Of a stretch of DNA of 64,000 bases, positions 44,408 to 52,485 are shown piece by piece (position 1 is the stretch's first letter; every line of letters starts with the position of its first letter). This DNA comes from Rhodospirillales bacterium BBD 1991-14 (GTDB lineage: Bacteria > Pseudomonadota > Alphaproteobacteria > Kiloniellales > Kiloniellaceae), in NCBI GenBank assembly GCA_001657395.1, contig LYSY01000006.1:186001-250000 (forward strand). Reading direction: 5' to 3'. A model generated the notes under the pieces. It was not told the origin of the DNA and searched no databases. It was given only the letters and a program-made list of their open reading frames with translations. The position numbers and the translations under genes were made by a program.

Positions 44408-46108
44408 ATGGCCGAAACGTTCGACGACCTGCAATCGGTCCTGCTCGAGACCACGCCGGAGCGGATCGCGTCCCTCCCAGTGGATGCCATTGTCGTTGGT
44501 GGCGGGGCGGCCGGCGGCCTGGCCTCGCTGCTGCTTTGCGAGGCGGGCCTACAGGTCCTCACCCTCGATGCCGGCGTCCGGAAAGGCTTTCTCCAGGCAC
44601 CCTATTCACGGGCGCTGTCGGCGGTCGTGACCCGCGTCGCAACGCCCGAGATGTTCGAACGCCTACCGCTGAGCGTCTCCAACCTGGGGCGCAAGGCCCT
44701 GCGCCTGGCCGGACGGCTGCGTCAGCCCGTACAGTCGCGCTGTTTTGCCTGGGAGCTGCAGCCGGACTGTCTGGTCGACGACCGCGACAACCCCTATGTC
44801 TCCGATCCTGACGGCCCGTTCTGCTGGTTTCGGTCCCGCCAGCTTGGCGGGCGCATGATCGTGCCGGGTCACGGGCGTCAGTACTACAGACTGAGCGCCG
44901 CCGACCTCCACCCGCGGGATGGCTTGAGCCCGCCCTGGCCGGTGACCGCCGAAGACCTGGCGCCCTGGTATGCGCTGGTCGAGCGCCGGCTGGGGCTGCG
45001 TGGCCGCCGGGAAGGCCATCCCTGGGTGCCGGACAGCGAGATCGCTCAGGCGATCGAGCCGACGCCGGCTGAGGCCGATCTGATGACGGCGATCATCCGC
45101 CGCTGGCCGCATCTGCACCCCATCTCCGGCCGCTTTGCCCCACCGCTGGCGTCTCTGGCCCTGGCGGCGCGCAGCGGCCGGCTGACCTGCCGCCAGGGGG
45201 CCGTCGTGCGTCAGATCCATGTGGACGGCGCGGGCGCGGTCTGCGGGGTCAGCTTCGTCGACGATGCCAGCGGCGCAGAGCTCCGCGTCGAGGCGCCACT
45301 GGTGTTCCTCTGCGCGTCGACGCTGGAGTCGACGCGCCTTCTGATGCTGTCGCGTTCTCCACGGCATCCGGAAGGCCTTGGGGGTGCATCGGGCGCTCTC
45401 GGCCGCAACCTCATGGACCACGTGGTCATGAGCGGGCGCGGCTTCGGGCCCGCGTTGCCGGGTGGCCGCGCGACCTTCGTCGACGGCCGCAGCGTCTACG
45501 TTCCGCGCTTCGACCTGCAGGGGGGAGAGGATGGTCAGGCGCAAGGGGCGGGGCGCGGCTTCGGCGTTCAGCTCTACCGGATGTCCAAGGGCGCCGATGC
45601 TTCGTTCTTTCAGGCGGTGGCCTTTGCCGAGATGACACCGCGCCCGGAGAACCGCATCGCGCTCGACGGCAGGGTGAGGGACCGCTGGGGCGTGCCGGCG
45701 CTTTCGATCCGCTGCCGCCATAGCGCGCAGGAGATCGACCAGGCCCGGCGGCAGTCGGCGGCCTTGCAGGCCATTGCAGATGTCCTTGGTGTGACCTTAT
45801 CGGACCTGAACACCCAATCGACCCCGCCCGGTATGGCGATCCATGAATGCGGTACGGCCCGCATGGGCAGCACGCCGGAGACCTCCGTGCTCGATCCCTC
45901 CAATCAATGCTGGGACGCAAAGGGCCTCTACGTCACCGACGGCGCCTGCTTTCCGTCGCAGGGCGCGCAGAACCCGACCCTGACCATCATGGCCTTGACG
46001 GCCCGGGCCTGCGATCACGCCCTGCGTGACCTGAAGGCGTCAGCAACCGCCGCTCAGAACGACGGCAGGCCGGCAGTCGGCCAACCCGTCGGCGCCCCGG
46101 TCGGATGA
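44408..46108 (+). CDS. GMC-family FAD oxidoreductase
   Basis: The ATG at 44,408 gives 566 residues. A frame from 44,357 lacks support. The FAD-binding GGGAAGG lies at about residues 31-37 within AIVVGGGAAGGLASLLLCEA. The C-terminal block HECGTARMGSTPETSVLDPS, then LYVTDGACFPSQGAQNPTLT, has the H-x-x-G-T-x-R-M-G motif and the active-site segment of membrane-linked gluconate or sugar dehydrogenase-type GMC enzymes. Such proteins oxidise alcohol groups of sugars or sterols. The stop overlaps the aldo/keto reductase start (ATGA), so the two act together. Confidence 0.87.
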   Translation: MAETFDDLQSVLLETTPERIASLPVDAIVVGGGAAGGLASLLLCEAGLQVLTLDAGVRKGFLQAPYSRALSAVVTRVATPEMFERLPLSVSNLGRKALRLAGRLRQPVQSRCFAWELQPDCLVDDRDNPYVSDPDGPFCWFRSRQLGGRMIVPGHGRQYYRLSAADLHPRDGLSPPWPVTAEDLAPWYALVERRLGLRGRREGHPWVPDSEIAQAIEPTPAEADLMTAIIRRWPHLHPISGRFAPPLASLALAARSGRLTCRQGAVVRQIHVDGAGAVCGVSFVDDASGAELRVEAPLVFLCASTLESTRLLMLSRSPRHPEGLGGASGALGRNLMDHVVMSGRGFGPALPGGRATFVDGRSVYVPRFDLQGGEDGQAQGAGRGFGVQLYRMSKGADASFFQAVAFAEMTPRPENRIALDGRVRDRWGVPALSIRCRHSAQEIDQARRQSAALQAIADVLGVTLSDLNTQSTPPGMAIHECGTARMGSTPETSVLDPSNQCWDAKGLYVTDGACFPSQGAQNPTLTIMALTARACDHALRDLKASATAAQNDGRPAVGQPVGAPVG

Positions 46109-47133
46109 GGTCGGAGACCTTGAGCGCCTTGTTGGGCAAGGCCTTTGCGGACGGCGGGCCCCGGCTCGGCTTCGGCACCGGCGACGTCTATGGGCGGGAC
46201 CGCGCCGAGGCCTCGCGGCGCCTGATTGACAGCGCGCTCGACCATGGATTCCGCTACATCGATACGGCCAGGATGTACGGCGACGGCAGCGCGGAATCGG
46301 TGATCGGTGCGGCGGTGGCGGGCCGCCGCGACAAGGTCGTGCTGGCCAGCAAGGTGGGGATCCTGCCCTGGCGCATGCGCAGCGGGCGGCGGATCGCCCA
46401 CCGCGCGCGGCGCCTTGTCAGAAGGGGGGGCGGCCTTGCCCGGGCTTTGATCGCCGCGCCGGAGCCGGCGGCTGCGCTCTTCGGTGCCTTTGGACCCGGT
46501 CAGCTGCGCCGCAGCCTGGAGGTGAGCCTGAAAGCGCTGCGCACCGATCACCTGGACATCCTGCTGCTGCACGAATGCACGCCGGCCGACGCGTTGCGCG
46601 CGGAAACCCAGGACTTCCTCCTCCGCGTGATGCAGGAGGGCAAGGTGCGTCATTGCGGGATTGCGACCACGGTGGAGGCGACCACAGAGATCCTCGACCG
46701 AAAGCCTGCGGCTATCGAGGTGGTGCAGGGCCCCAGCGATGCGCGGGCGCGCAATCTGCCCCTCTACCGCAGGGCCTCCGGCAGCCTTGTCGTGACCCAC
46801 TCGGCGCTGAAGACACTGCTGCCGGAGATCGTCGCACAGGCCGGAGCCGACGCGGCCTATGCGGCCCGTTTCGCCGAAGCCACCGGCACGGATGGCGGCG
46901 ATCCGGCCGCCGTGGCGACCCTGCTGCTCGCCCATGCCCTTCGGGAGAACGGCGAGGGTGCTGTGCTGTTCTCGACTCTGAAGCCGGACCGCGCGGCCGC
47001 CGTCCGCAAGGCGCTCTCGGACGCTTCTTTCTCGCCGGAGCAGTTCTCCGGTCTGGAGCAGGCCGTTGCCGAACTCCTTCCGATCCAAAGCCCGTCCGAG
47101 ACCCCGGCTGGACTGGCCTCTCAGGGAGGCTAG
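46105..47133 (+). CDS. Aldo/keto reductase
   Basis: A 342-residue (beta/alpha)8-barrel oxidoreductase. The tetrad is visible: D53 and Y58 in DTARMYGDGSAE, K83 in ASKVGILPW, and H156 in ILLLHECTP. Between the lysine and the histidine there is a roughly 40-residue arginine-rich insertion (residues about 90-130: RSGRRIAHRARRLVRRGGG) not usual in the family. It reduces a carbonyl or oxidises an alcohol with NADP(H). The four-base overlap with the GMC gene indicates joint expression, and a sugar or ketone intermediate passed between them is plausible. Confidence 0.82.
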   Translation: MRSETLSALLGKAFADGGPRLGFGTGDVYGRDRAEASRRLIDSALDHGFRYIDTARMYGDGSAESVIGAAVAGRRDKVVLASKVGILPWRMRSGRRIAHRARRLVRRGGGLARALIAAPEPAAALFGAFGPGQLRRSLEVSLKALRTDHLDILLLHECTPADALRAETQDFLLRVMQEGKVRHCGIATTVEATTEILDRKPAAIEVVQGPSDARARNLPLYRRASGSLVVTHSALKTLLPEIVAQAGADAAYAARFAEATGTDGGDPAAVATLLLAHALRENGEGAVLFSTLKPDRAAAVRKALSDASFSPEQFSGLEQAVAELLPIQSPSETPAGLASQGG

Positions 47134-47282
47134 GCTCTCCGCAGTTCTGGTCGGGGGATCAAGGTGGTGGCCGGGAAAAGGGGCGGTCCCGGGCGCCGCT
47201 TTTCGGCCCCCCGCGCCTTGGCTGCCTTTGCGCGCCGGGAGGCTTTGCCTGGCCGTGCGGCGGCGGCTATAGTCGGCCTCTT

Positions 47283-48131
47283 ATGTCGATCGCAACCATG
47301 GACAGCCCCGAAATCGTCGCCGACCGCAAAGACCAGGAGAAGGCCGGGGGTCAGCTTCTGGCCGAGGACGAGCCGCGCCCTTTTGAGCTTTTCAATCTCT
47401 CCGGCCGCGCGCCGGTGCTGCTGATCTGCGATCACGCCACCCGCTTCATTCCGCGCTCTCTGAACGCCCTCGGGCTCGACGAAGCCTGCCTTTCCCGCCA
47501 TATCGCCTGGGATATCGGCATCGCCGAGGTGACCCGTCGTCTCGCCGAGCGCCTGGAGGCACCGGCTGTCCTCAGCCACTTTTCGCGCCTGATCGTCGAT
47601 CCCAACCGTCAGGTGAACAACCCCACCTCGATCCCGGAGATCAGCGACGGTGTCATCGTGCCCGGCAACCGCGATCTCGATGAGCAGGCTGTCGCGGCCC
47701 GTCTGGAAGCCTTCTTCTATCCCTATCATGAGGCGATCGAGCGGCAGTTGGACCGGATGATGGCGACGGGGACCGCGCCGGCCCTGATCTCCATGCACAG
47801 TTTCACGCCAGTGATGAGGGGCCAGGAGCGGCCTTGGGAGATCGGTATCCTGTGGAACAAGGACCCGCGCCTGCCCAAGCCGCTGATGGACCGGCTGCGG
47901 GCCGATGGCCTGACCGTCGGCGACAACCTGCCTTACTCCGGGGCCGACGAGCACGGCTACAGCCAGCACGTCCACGGGGACCGCCGGGGCCTGGCCAACG
48001 CCCTCATCGAGGTCCGCCAGGATCTGATCGACACCCATCACGGTGCCGCCGAGTGGGCCGAGCGCCTGGGGCCTGTGCTGGAAGAGGTGCTGCGCGACCC
48101 GGAGCTCTACAAGGTGGAGCACTACGGCTGA
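47283..48131 (+). CDS. N-formylglutamate amidohydrolase-family protein
   Basis: Called from ATG 47,283, 282 residues (MSIATMDSPEIVADRKDQEK). ATG 47,298 is an alternative. VLLICDHATRFIPRSLNALG, then DIGIAEVTRRLAERL, HFSRLIVDPNRQVNNP and LISMHSFTPVMRG are the family metal-binding and catalytic blocks. HutG-type members release formate from N-formyl-glutamate in histidine catabolism, but no other hut gene is nearby. The stop overlaps the next ATG (TGATG), so it belongs functionally with the YbdK-like ligase. Confidence 0.86.
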   Translation: MSIATMDSPEIVADRKDQEKAGGQLLAEDEPRPFELFNLSGRAPVLLICDHATRFIPRSLNALGLDEACLSRHIAWDIGIAEVTRRLAERLEAPAVLSHFSRLIVDPNRQVNNPTSIPEISDGVIVPGNRDLDEQAVAARLEAFFYPYHEAIERQLDRMMATGTAPALISMHSFTPVMRGQERPWEIGILWNKDPRLPKPLMDRLRADGLTVGDNLPYSGADEHGYSQHVHGDRRGLANALIEVRQDLIDTHHGAAEWAERLGPVLEEVLRDPELYKVEHYG

Positions 48132-49270
48132 TGCGACGCGAGCCTTCCTTCACCGTCGGCATCGAAGAGGAATACCTGCTGGTCGACCGCGAGACGCGGG
48201 ACCTGGTCGTCGACCCGCCGGATGCCCTGATGACCCGCTGCGAGGCGGAGCTTGCCGAGCGGGTCAGCCCGGAGTTTCTGCAGTCGCAGATCGAGGTCGG
48301 CACCTCCAAGAGAGAGACCGTGCGTGAAGCGGCGGAGGAACTGGCGGAGCTGCGCCGCTGCATCGCCCGCGTGGCTGCGGACTACAACCTTGCCCCCATC
48401 GCCGCCTCAACCCATCCCTTTGCCCAGTGGGACGCCCAGAAGCACACCCGCAAGGAACGCTACGACGAGCTGGCGCGCGACATGCAGGCGGTGGTCCGCC
48501 GCCTTCTGATCTGCGGCATGCACGTTCATGTCGGTCTGGACGACGACGAGCTGCGCATCGATCTGATGCAGCAGATCAGTTACTTCCTGCCGCACCTGCT
48601 GGCGCTGTCCACCTCTTCGCCGTTCTGGCGGGGGGAGACGACGGGCCTGAAGTGTTATCGCCTGTCCGTCTTCGAGGAACTGCCGCGCACCGGCCTGCCG
48701 GAGTCCTTCGACAGCTTCGGCGAGTATCAGCGCCATGTCGATGCCATGGTCAGCGCCGGGCTGATCGAGGATGCCACCAAGATCTGGTGGGACGTGCGGC
48801 CCTCGGCGCGATTCCCGACACTGGAGATGCGGGTTGCCGATGTCTGCACCAGGATCGAGGACGGGGTCACCGTGGCGGCGCTCTACGTCAGCCTGATGCG
48901 CATGCTCTATGCCCTGAAGCGCGACAACCAGCGCTGGCGCAAGTACAGCAACATGCTGATTCAGGAGAACCGCTGGCGGGCGCAGCGCTACGGCTTCGAC
49001 GAGGGCCTGGTCGACTTCGGCAAGGGCGAGGTGGTTTCCTATGGGACCCTTCTTGAGGAGATCATCGGGCTGGTCTCCGAACACGCCGGGGCCCTGAACT
49101 GCCTGGAGGAGGTGGCACACGCCCGCGACATCCTGAACCGCGGCACCTCGGCCCACCGCCAGATTGCCACCTATGACGCGGCGATTGCCGCGGGGGCGGA
49201 CAAACGCGAGGCTCTGGCCCAGGTGGTGGACTTCCTGATCGCGGAGACCGTGCCCGGCGAGGCGGCCTGA
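48131..49270 (+). CDS. YbdK-type carboxylate-amine ligase (glutamate-cysteine ligase 2 family)
   Basis: A 379-residue protein beginning MRREPSFTVGIEEEYLLVD, the N-terminal G-I-E-E-E-Y motif of the YbdK family. ASTHPFAQWDAQKH, MHVHVGLDDDE, STSSPFWRGETTGLKCYRL and WDVRPSARFPTLEMRVADVC complete the ATP- and metal-binding cup. These enzymes join an amine to a glutamate-like carboxylate using ATP, with weak gamma-glutamylcysteine formation shown for the E. coli protein. The amidohydrolase stop overlaps its start. The real substrate is unknown. Confidence 0.87.
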   Translation: MRREPSFTVGIEEEYLLVDRETRDLVVDPPDALMTRCEAELAERVSPEFLQSQIEVGTSKRETVREAAEELAELRRCIARVAADYNLAPIAASTHPFAQWDAQKHTRKERYDELARDMQAVVRRLLICGMHVHVGLDDDELRIDLMQQISYFLPHLLALSTSSPFWRGETTGLKCYRLSVFEELPRTGLPESFDSFGEYQRHVDAMVSAGLIEDATKIWWDVRPSARFPTLEMRVADVCTRIEDGVTVAALYVSLMRMLYALKRDNQRWRKYSNMLIQENRWRAQRYGFDEGLVDFGKGEVVSYGTLLEEIIGLVSEHAGALNCLEEVAHARDILNRGTSAHRQIATYDAAIAAGADKREALAQVVDFLIAETVPGEAA

Positions 49271-49367
49271 AGGGCTGGACTTCGGCGCCGCAGTCCCCAG
49301 ATTCTACTGAAGCATCCAATTCCTTTGGCCCGGGAGAGCCAAAAAAAGAGCCAGGGAGAGAGCAAGA

Positions 49368-49664
49368 ATGGACGACAAGACCCGCACCGAACTGGAGGCT
49401 GCGGCCTTCCGCACACTGGTTTCGCACCTGCGCGAGCGCACGGACGTGCAGAACATCGACCTGATGAACCTGGCCGGGTTCTGCCGCAACTGCCTGTCCA
49501 AGTGGTACCGGGCCGCGGCCGAGGACAAGGGGATCGAGATGGACTACGACTCGGCGCGGGAGCTGATCTACGGCATGCCCTACGCCGATTGGAAGGCCAA
49601 GTACCAAACCGAGGCGACGCCGGAGCAGAAGGCCGCCTTCGAGGCCAGCCATAAGCACGGCTGA
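49368..49664 (+). CDS. DUF1244 protein
   Basis: A 98-residue acidic protein (MDDKTRTELEAAAFRTLVSH). NLAGFCRNCLSKWYRAAAED has two cysteines spaced C-x2-C, and GMPYADWKAKYQTEAT follows, which is the DUF1244 signature widespread in alphaproteobacteria. The start follows GGGAGAGAGCAAG. The biochemical role is not established. The C-x2-C pair suggests metal or redox function. It precedes the gapR promoter by a short non-coding gap. Confidence 0.88.
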   Translation: MDDKTRTELEAAAFRTLVSHLRERTDVQNIDLMNLAGFCRNCLSKWYRAAAEDKGIEMDYDSARELIYGMPYADWKAKYQTEATPEQKAAFEASHKHG

Positions 49665-49725
49665 CCGGTCACAAGCGCCGCTGAGCGGTCTCGCCGCTCT
49701 GCGGTGACCTGGGAGCTTTCCCCCG

Positions 49726-49734
49726 TTATCCACA
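49726..49734 (+). promoter_or_regulatory. Perfect DnaA box upstream of gapR
   Basis: TTATCCACA is the exact high-affinity DnaA-binding nonamer. A single copy lies 107 bases before the gapR ATG. No second box or AT-rich unwinding region is seen near, so it is more likely regulatory than an origin. Confidence 0.6.
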
Positions 49735-49840
49735 GCTTTCCCGCGTTGTCAGTCCTCCGGCCGCGGTCTAGTCTCGGCGCCCTTCAGCAGGCCTGAATCA
49801 GCAGTCTGGATCGGGCGCATCTAGAGGAGTTTGTACGTCT

Positions 49841-50089
49841 ATGGCTGATGTCGGCGGCATCGGGGCGGATCGGCTGCGGTCTTTCGTTGAGCGGATCGAG
49901 CGCCTGGAAGAGGAAAAGGCGGCGTTGACCGCGGACATCCGCGAGGTCTATGCCGAGGCGAAGGGCGATGGCTTCGACACCAAGGTGATGCGCCAGGTGG
50001 TCCGCCTGCGCAAGATGGACTCCGGCGACCGCCAGGAACAGGAGGCCATCCTCGACCTCTACAAACAGGCCCTCGGCATGGTGGGTTAG
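49841..50089 (+). CDS. gapR: Nucleoid-associated protein GapR (DUF2312)
   Basis: An 82-residue protein (MADVGGIGADRLRSFVERIE), starting 4 bases after TACG with TAGAGGAG in the leader. The central coiled-coil region RLEEEKAALTADIREVYAEA and the tail TKVMRQVVRLRKMDSGDRQE match DUF2312/GapR. GapR of Caulobacter binds overtwisted AT-rich DNA ahead of forks and polymerases as a tetramer and supports topoisomerase action. The lone DnaA box upstream suggests cell-cycle control. A hairpin terminator follows. Confidence 0.9.
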   Translation: MADVGGIGADRLRSFVERIERLEEEKAALTADIREVYAEAKGDGFDTKVMRQVVRLRKMDSGDRQEQEAILDLYKQALGMVG

Positions 50090-50517
50090 GGGGTCAGGGT
50101 CTTCCCTGACCGAACCTGCCTCTGGTCCGCCGCTCTGGAGGCAGGTCTTTTCTGTTCGCGCAGCCCGCGGCGGCAACCAGGGAAAAGGCCAGCGGAGCGA
50201 AAAGCCAGTTCCGAAGCAGATGCCGGCGGTCGTACAGCGAAGGGTGATCTTGCGACGCAGAGTGGGCTTTGCTGTCGGCGACGCGGTTGCGCTTCACGGC
50301 CATGGTCTGAATGTCCTGGGCTGCCTTTGTGGCGTCTATGATTGAGATATGAGTTGGGTCGCCGGCAAGATCAACGGCACGGCCCGGCGCGTCTTCACGT
50401 TTTGGTGCTTCACGCAACCGGGATCCTCCAACGGCGCTTCCGCCATTGACCCTGGCGATGTGCCTGCCCGATACTTCTCGCCAAGACCCAAAAGCCGCGG
50501 AAAATCGGGAGAGCGGG
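50090..50517 (+). other. Gap with two hairpins, no supported gene
   Basis: Past gapR lie two hairpins (50,093-50,110 and 50,114-50,146), the second followed by TTTT, then about 370 bases with no convincing frame. A minus-strand frame (50,094-50,417) ends inside the terminator and contains a basic, membrane-like piece but no ribosome site or known family. The promoter of the nitrile hydratase-like operon presumably lies here. Confidence 0.5.
50114..50151 (+). terminator. Rho-independent terminator of gapR
   Basis: ACCTGCCTC (50,114-50,122) pairs with GAGGCAGGT (50,138-50,146) over a 15-base loop and is followed by CTTTT. A second small hairpin, GTCAGGG/CCCTGAC (50,093-50,099 and 50,104-50,110), precedes it. 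Confidence 0.7.
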
Positions 50518-50886
50518 ATGCTACGCAGACATCACGACATGGGTGGTTTGGATGCCGGACCGGTCGACCCTTTCGGGCCCGGGGCCGAGCACGACTACGC
50601 GCCCTGGGAGAAAAAGGTCGACGCCATCCTGCGTCTCGTCAGCGACCGGAAGCGCCAGATCATGACGGTGGACGAACTGCGCCGCGGCATTGAGGAATTG
50701 GGGCCCGGCGTCTACGACGAGCTCAGCTACTACGAACGCTGGATCGCTTCGGTCACCAATATCCTCATCGAGAAGGGCGTCATCGAGATCGAGGAGCTTG
50801 GCCGCCGGATGGCCGAGATCACCGACGCCTGGCCCGCCGGCGGCGTGACCGAGGCGGAACCGAAAACCGCCGGCGGTTCGTCATGA
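50518..50886 (+). CDS. Nitrile hydratase/thiocyanate hydrolase-like subunit, N-terminal beta half
   Basis: Called from ATG 50,518 behind GGAGAGCGGG, 122 residues: MLRRHHDMGGLDAGPVDPFG. The HDMGG opening and the helical LRRGIEELGPGVYDELSYYE and RWIASVTNILIEKGVIEIEE match the N-terminal half of the nitrile hydratase beta subunit. In thiocyanate hydrolase (ScnB) and in three-subunit nitrile hydratases this half is a separate protein, as here. A longer frame from 50,446 is not conserved. It overlaps the next gene by four bases. Confidence 0.85.
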   Translation: MLRRHHDMGGLDAGPVDPFGPGAEHDYAPWEKKVDAILRLVSDRKRQIMTVDELRRGIEELGPGVYDELSYYERWIASVTNILIEKGVIEIEELGRRMAEITDAWPAGGVTEAEPKTAGGSS

Positions 50887-51173
50887 CCGCCCGCTTCGAT
50901 ATCGGAGCCCGGGTTGCGGTGTGCGCGGCCTATCCACCCGGCCATGTGCGTACGCCTTTCTTCGTGCGCGGCAAGACCGGCGTGGTGACCGAGATCCTGG
51001 GCCCCTACCGCAATCCGGAGGCGCTGGCCTACGGGCGCAGCGGCGATCCGGCGCTGCCGCTCTACCGCGTTCTGTTCCGGACCGCTGAGCTCTGGGACGG
51101 CTACGACGGCGCTTCGGGCGACACCACCGTGGTGGACATCTACGAGAACTGGCTGAATCCGTCGGAGGCCTGA
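50883..51173 (+). CDS. Nitrile hydratase/thiocyanate hydrolase-like subunit, C-terminal beta half
   Basis: A 96-residue SH3-like protein: FDIGARVAVCAAYPPGHVRT, then PFFVRGKTGVVTEILGPYRN, LYRVLFRTAELWDGYDGAS and VVDIYENWLNP. This is the C-terminal half of the nitrile hydratase beta subunit, which contacts the metal site of the alpha subunit. As a free subunit it corresponds to ScnA of thiocyanate hydrolase. Its ATG overlaps the stop of the upstream gene, and the catalytic subunit starts 4 bases later. Confidence 0.87.
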   Translation: MTARFDIGARVAVCAAYPPGHVRTPFFVRGKTGVVTEILGPYRNPEALAYGRSGDPALPLYRVLFRTAELWDGYDGASGDTTVVDIYENWLNPSEA

Positions 51174-51177
51174 CGTC

Positions 51178-51807
51178 ATGGCGCACGATCACTCGCACCC
51201 CCATCCGCATCAGCCGGACCTGGAGGAGACTCCGCTCACCCACTATCAGGCCATGACCGAGGCGGTGGGCCAGCTCCTCATCGAGAAAGGTGTCATCTCG
51301 GGCGAAGAACTGCGCGCCGTGCTGGAGCAGATCGATTCCAAGAGCCCGGCCGCCGGTGCGCGCATGGTCGCCCGCGCCTGGGTGGATGACGACTTCAAGG
51401 CGCGCATGCTGGCGGACGTCAACAAGGCCGCGGAAGAGATGGGCATCGACGCCGGCACCATTCCCATCCGCGCGGTCGAGAACACCGAGGCTGTGCACAA
51501 CGTCATCGTCTGCACGCTTTGCTCCTGCTATCCGCGCAACCTCATCGGCCTGCCGCCGGATTGGTACAAGGCGCGCAGCTACCGCAGCCGCACGGTCCGC
51601 GAGCCGCGCGCCGTGCTGACCGAGTTCGGCACGAGCATTCCGGAGGCTGTGGAGGTCCGCGTGCACGACTCCACCGCCGACCTGCGCTACATGGTGCTGC
51701 CGGCGCGCCCGGCGGGCAGCGAGGGCCTGGACGAGGCTGCCCTGGCCGACCTCGTCACCCGCGACTGCATGATCGGCGTCACCCTGCCGAAGAACCCGGA
51801 CCCATAG
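51178..51807 (+). CDS. Metal-binding catalytic subunit of nitrile hydratase or thiocyanate hydrolase
   Basis: A 209-residue protein. The claw-setting motif is V-C112-T-L-C115-S-C117-Y, the cobalt type (threonine rather than serine after the first Cys). It continues PR, where most nitrile hydratases have PW, and later has RDCMIGV where nitrile hydratases usually have RDSMIGV. Both points and the His-rich start MAHDHSHPHPH recall thiocyanate hydrolase gamma, while DWYKARSYRSRTVREPRAVL is closer to nitrile hydratase. It hydrates nitriles to amides or thiocyanate to carbonyl sulfide and ammonia. No activator protein gene is seen. Confidence 0.88.
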   Translation: MAHDHSHPHPHQPDLEETPLTHYQAMTEAVGQLLIEKGVISGEELRAVLEQIDSKSPAAGARMVARAWVDDDFKARMLADVNKAAEEMGIDAGTIPIRAVENTEAVHNVIVCTLCSCYPRNLIGLPPDWYKARSYRSRTVREPRAVLTEFGTSIPEAVEVRVHDSTADLRYMVLPARPAGSEGLDEAALADLVTRDCMIGVTLPKNPDP

Positions 51808-51899
51808 CAGTCTTTCGTGGGCTCTTGCAGGGTGGCTCCGCGTGGAGGCGCTGGCTTGCCCGCGGGCCGATCACCCTAACGCATGAGGGGAGCCAGCTC

Positions 51900-52403
51900 A
51901 TGATGGAGGTCGCAAGCCGGAGTATCGAGTCCACCGCGCAAGCGCGCGTGAAGGAATGCCTGGTCGAAGCCCATGCCTTCAGAAGGCGTCTGGCGCTGCT
52001 GTCAAGGACCAACTGGATCACCATTGTCGCCCCGGCCCTGCTCTCGGCTTTTGCGGGGGCGGCAATCTTCGAAGCTTCGGAGGCCAATGTCCTGGGTGCA
52101 CAGTGGAAGGTCTGGAGCGGTGGAGCCGCACTCCTCAGCGCCTTGCTGGTGGCGGTGCACAAGGGCCGCAACTGCGACTTCTATCAGGCCGAGAGCCGCC
52201 GCCTGGTGCAGGAGTTCGAAGGGCTTGCGACACGGTACCGTTCCCTTTTGCAGATCGAAGTCGCAGAGCCCCAGCAACGCCTGGAGGAACTTGAACTCAG
52301 ACTGGCGATGGTCCGGGAGACGGCGGCCATCGACTACCCCGCCTCCTACAGAGCCGATGCGGAAAAGTCGGTCGACGCGGCGCTTCAGGCAGCTGCGGCT
52401 TAG
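51900..52403 (+). CDS. Small two-helix membrane protein, SLATT-like
   Basis: The ATG at 51,900 follows GAGGGGAGCCAG and gives 167 residues (MMEVASRSIESTAQARVKEC). Two membrane helices are at about residues 40-60 (WITIVAPALLSAFAGAAIFE) and 70-88 (GGAALLSALLVAVHKG), followed by a coiled-coil C-terminus (ESRRLVQEFEGLATRYRSLL). The arrangement resembles the SLATT family of small effector-like membrane proteins. It could be a pore-type defence protein, but no sensor gene is adjacent, so this is only a resemblance. Confidence 0.65.
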   Translation: MMEVASRSIESTAQARVKECLVEAHAFRRRLALLSRTNWITIVAPALLSAFAGAAIFEASEANVLGAQWKVWSGGAALLSALLVAVHKGRNCDFYQAESRRLVQEFEGLATRYRSLLQIEVAEPQQRLEELELRLAMVRETAAIDYPASYRADAEKSVDAALQAAAA

Positions 52404-52485
52404 GCAACCCCCGGCTGGTTCTGCTAAGAGACCCCCAAGACCGCTTTGGTCGCCCGGATCTGGGGTGTCCTATGCCCCTGACGTC

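Noticed and set aside
49726-49734. Replication origin
   Set aside because: A single DnaA box without AT-rich region, further boxes or typical origin neighbours (hemE, dnaA, parAB).
50094-50417. 107-residue minus-strand frame after gapR
   Set aside because: Begins without a ribosome site, ends inside the gapR terminator, and shows no known family; the lipobox-like LVAAAGC is internal and not near the start.
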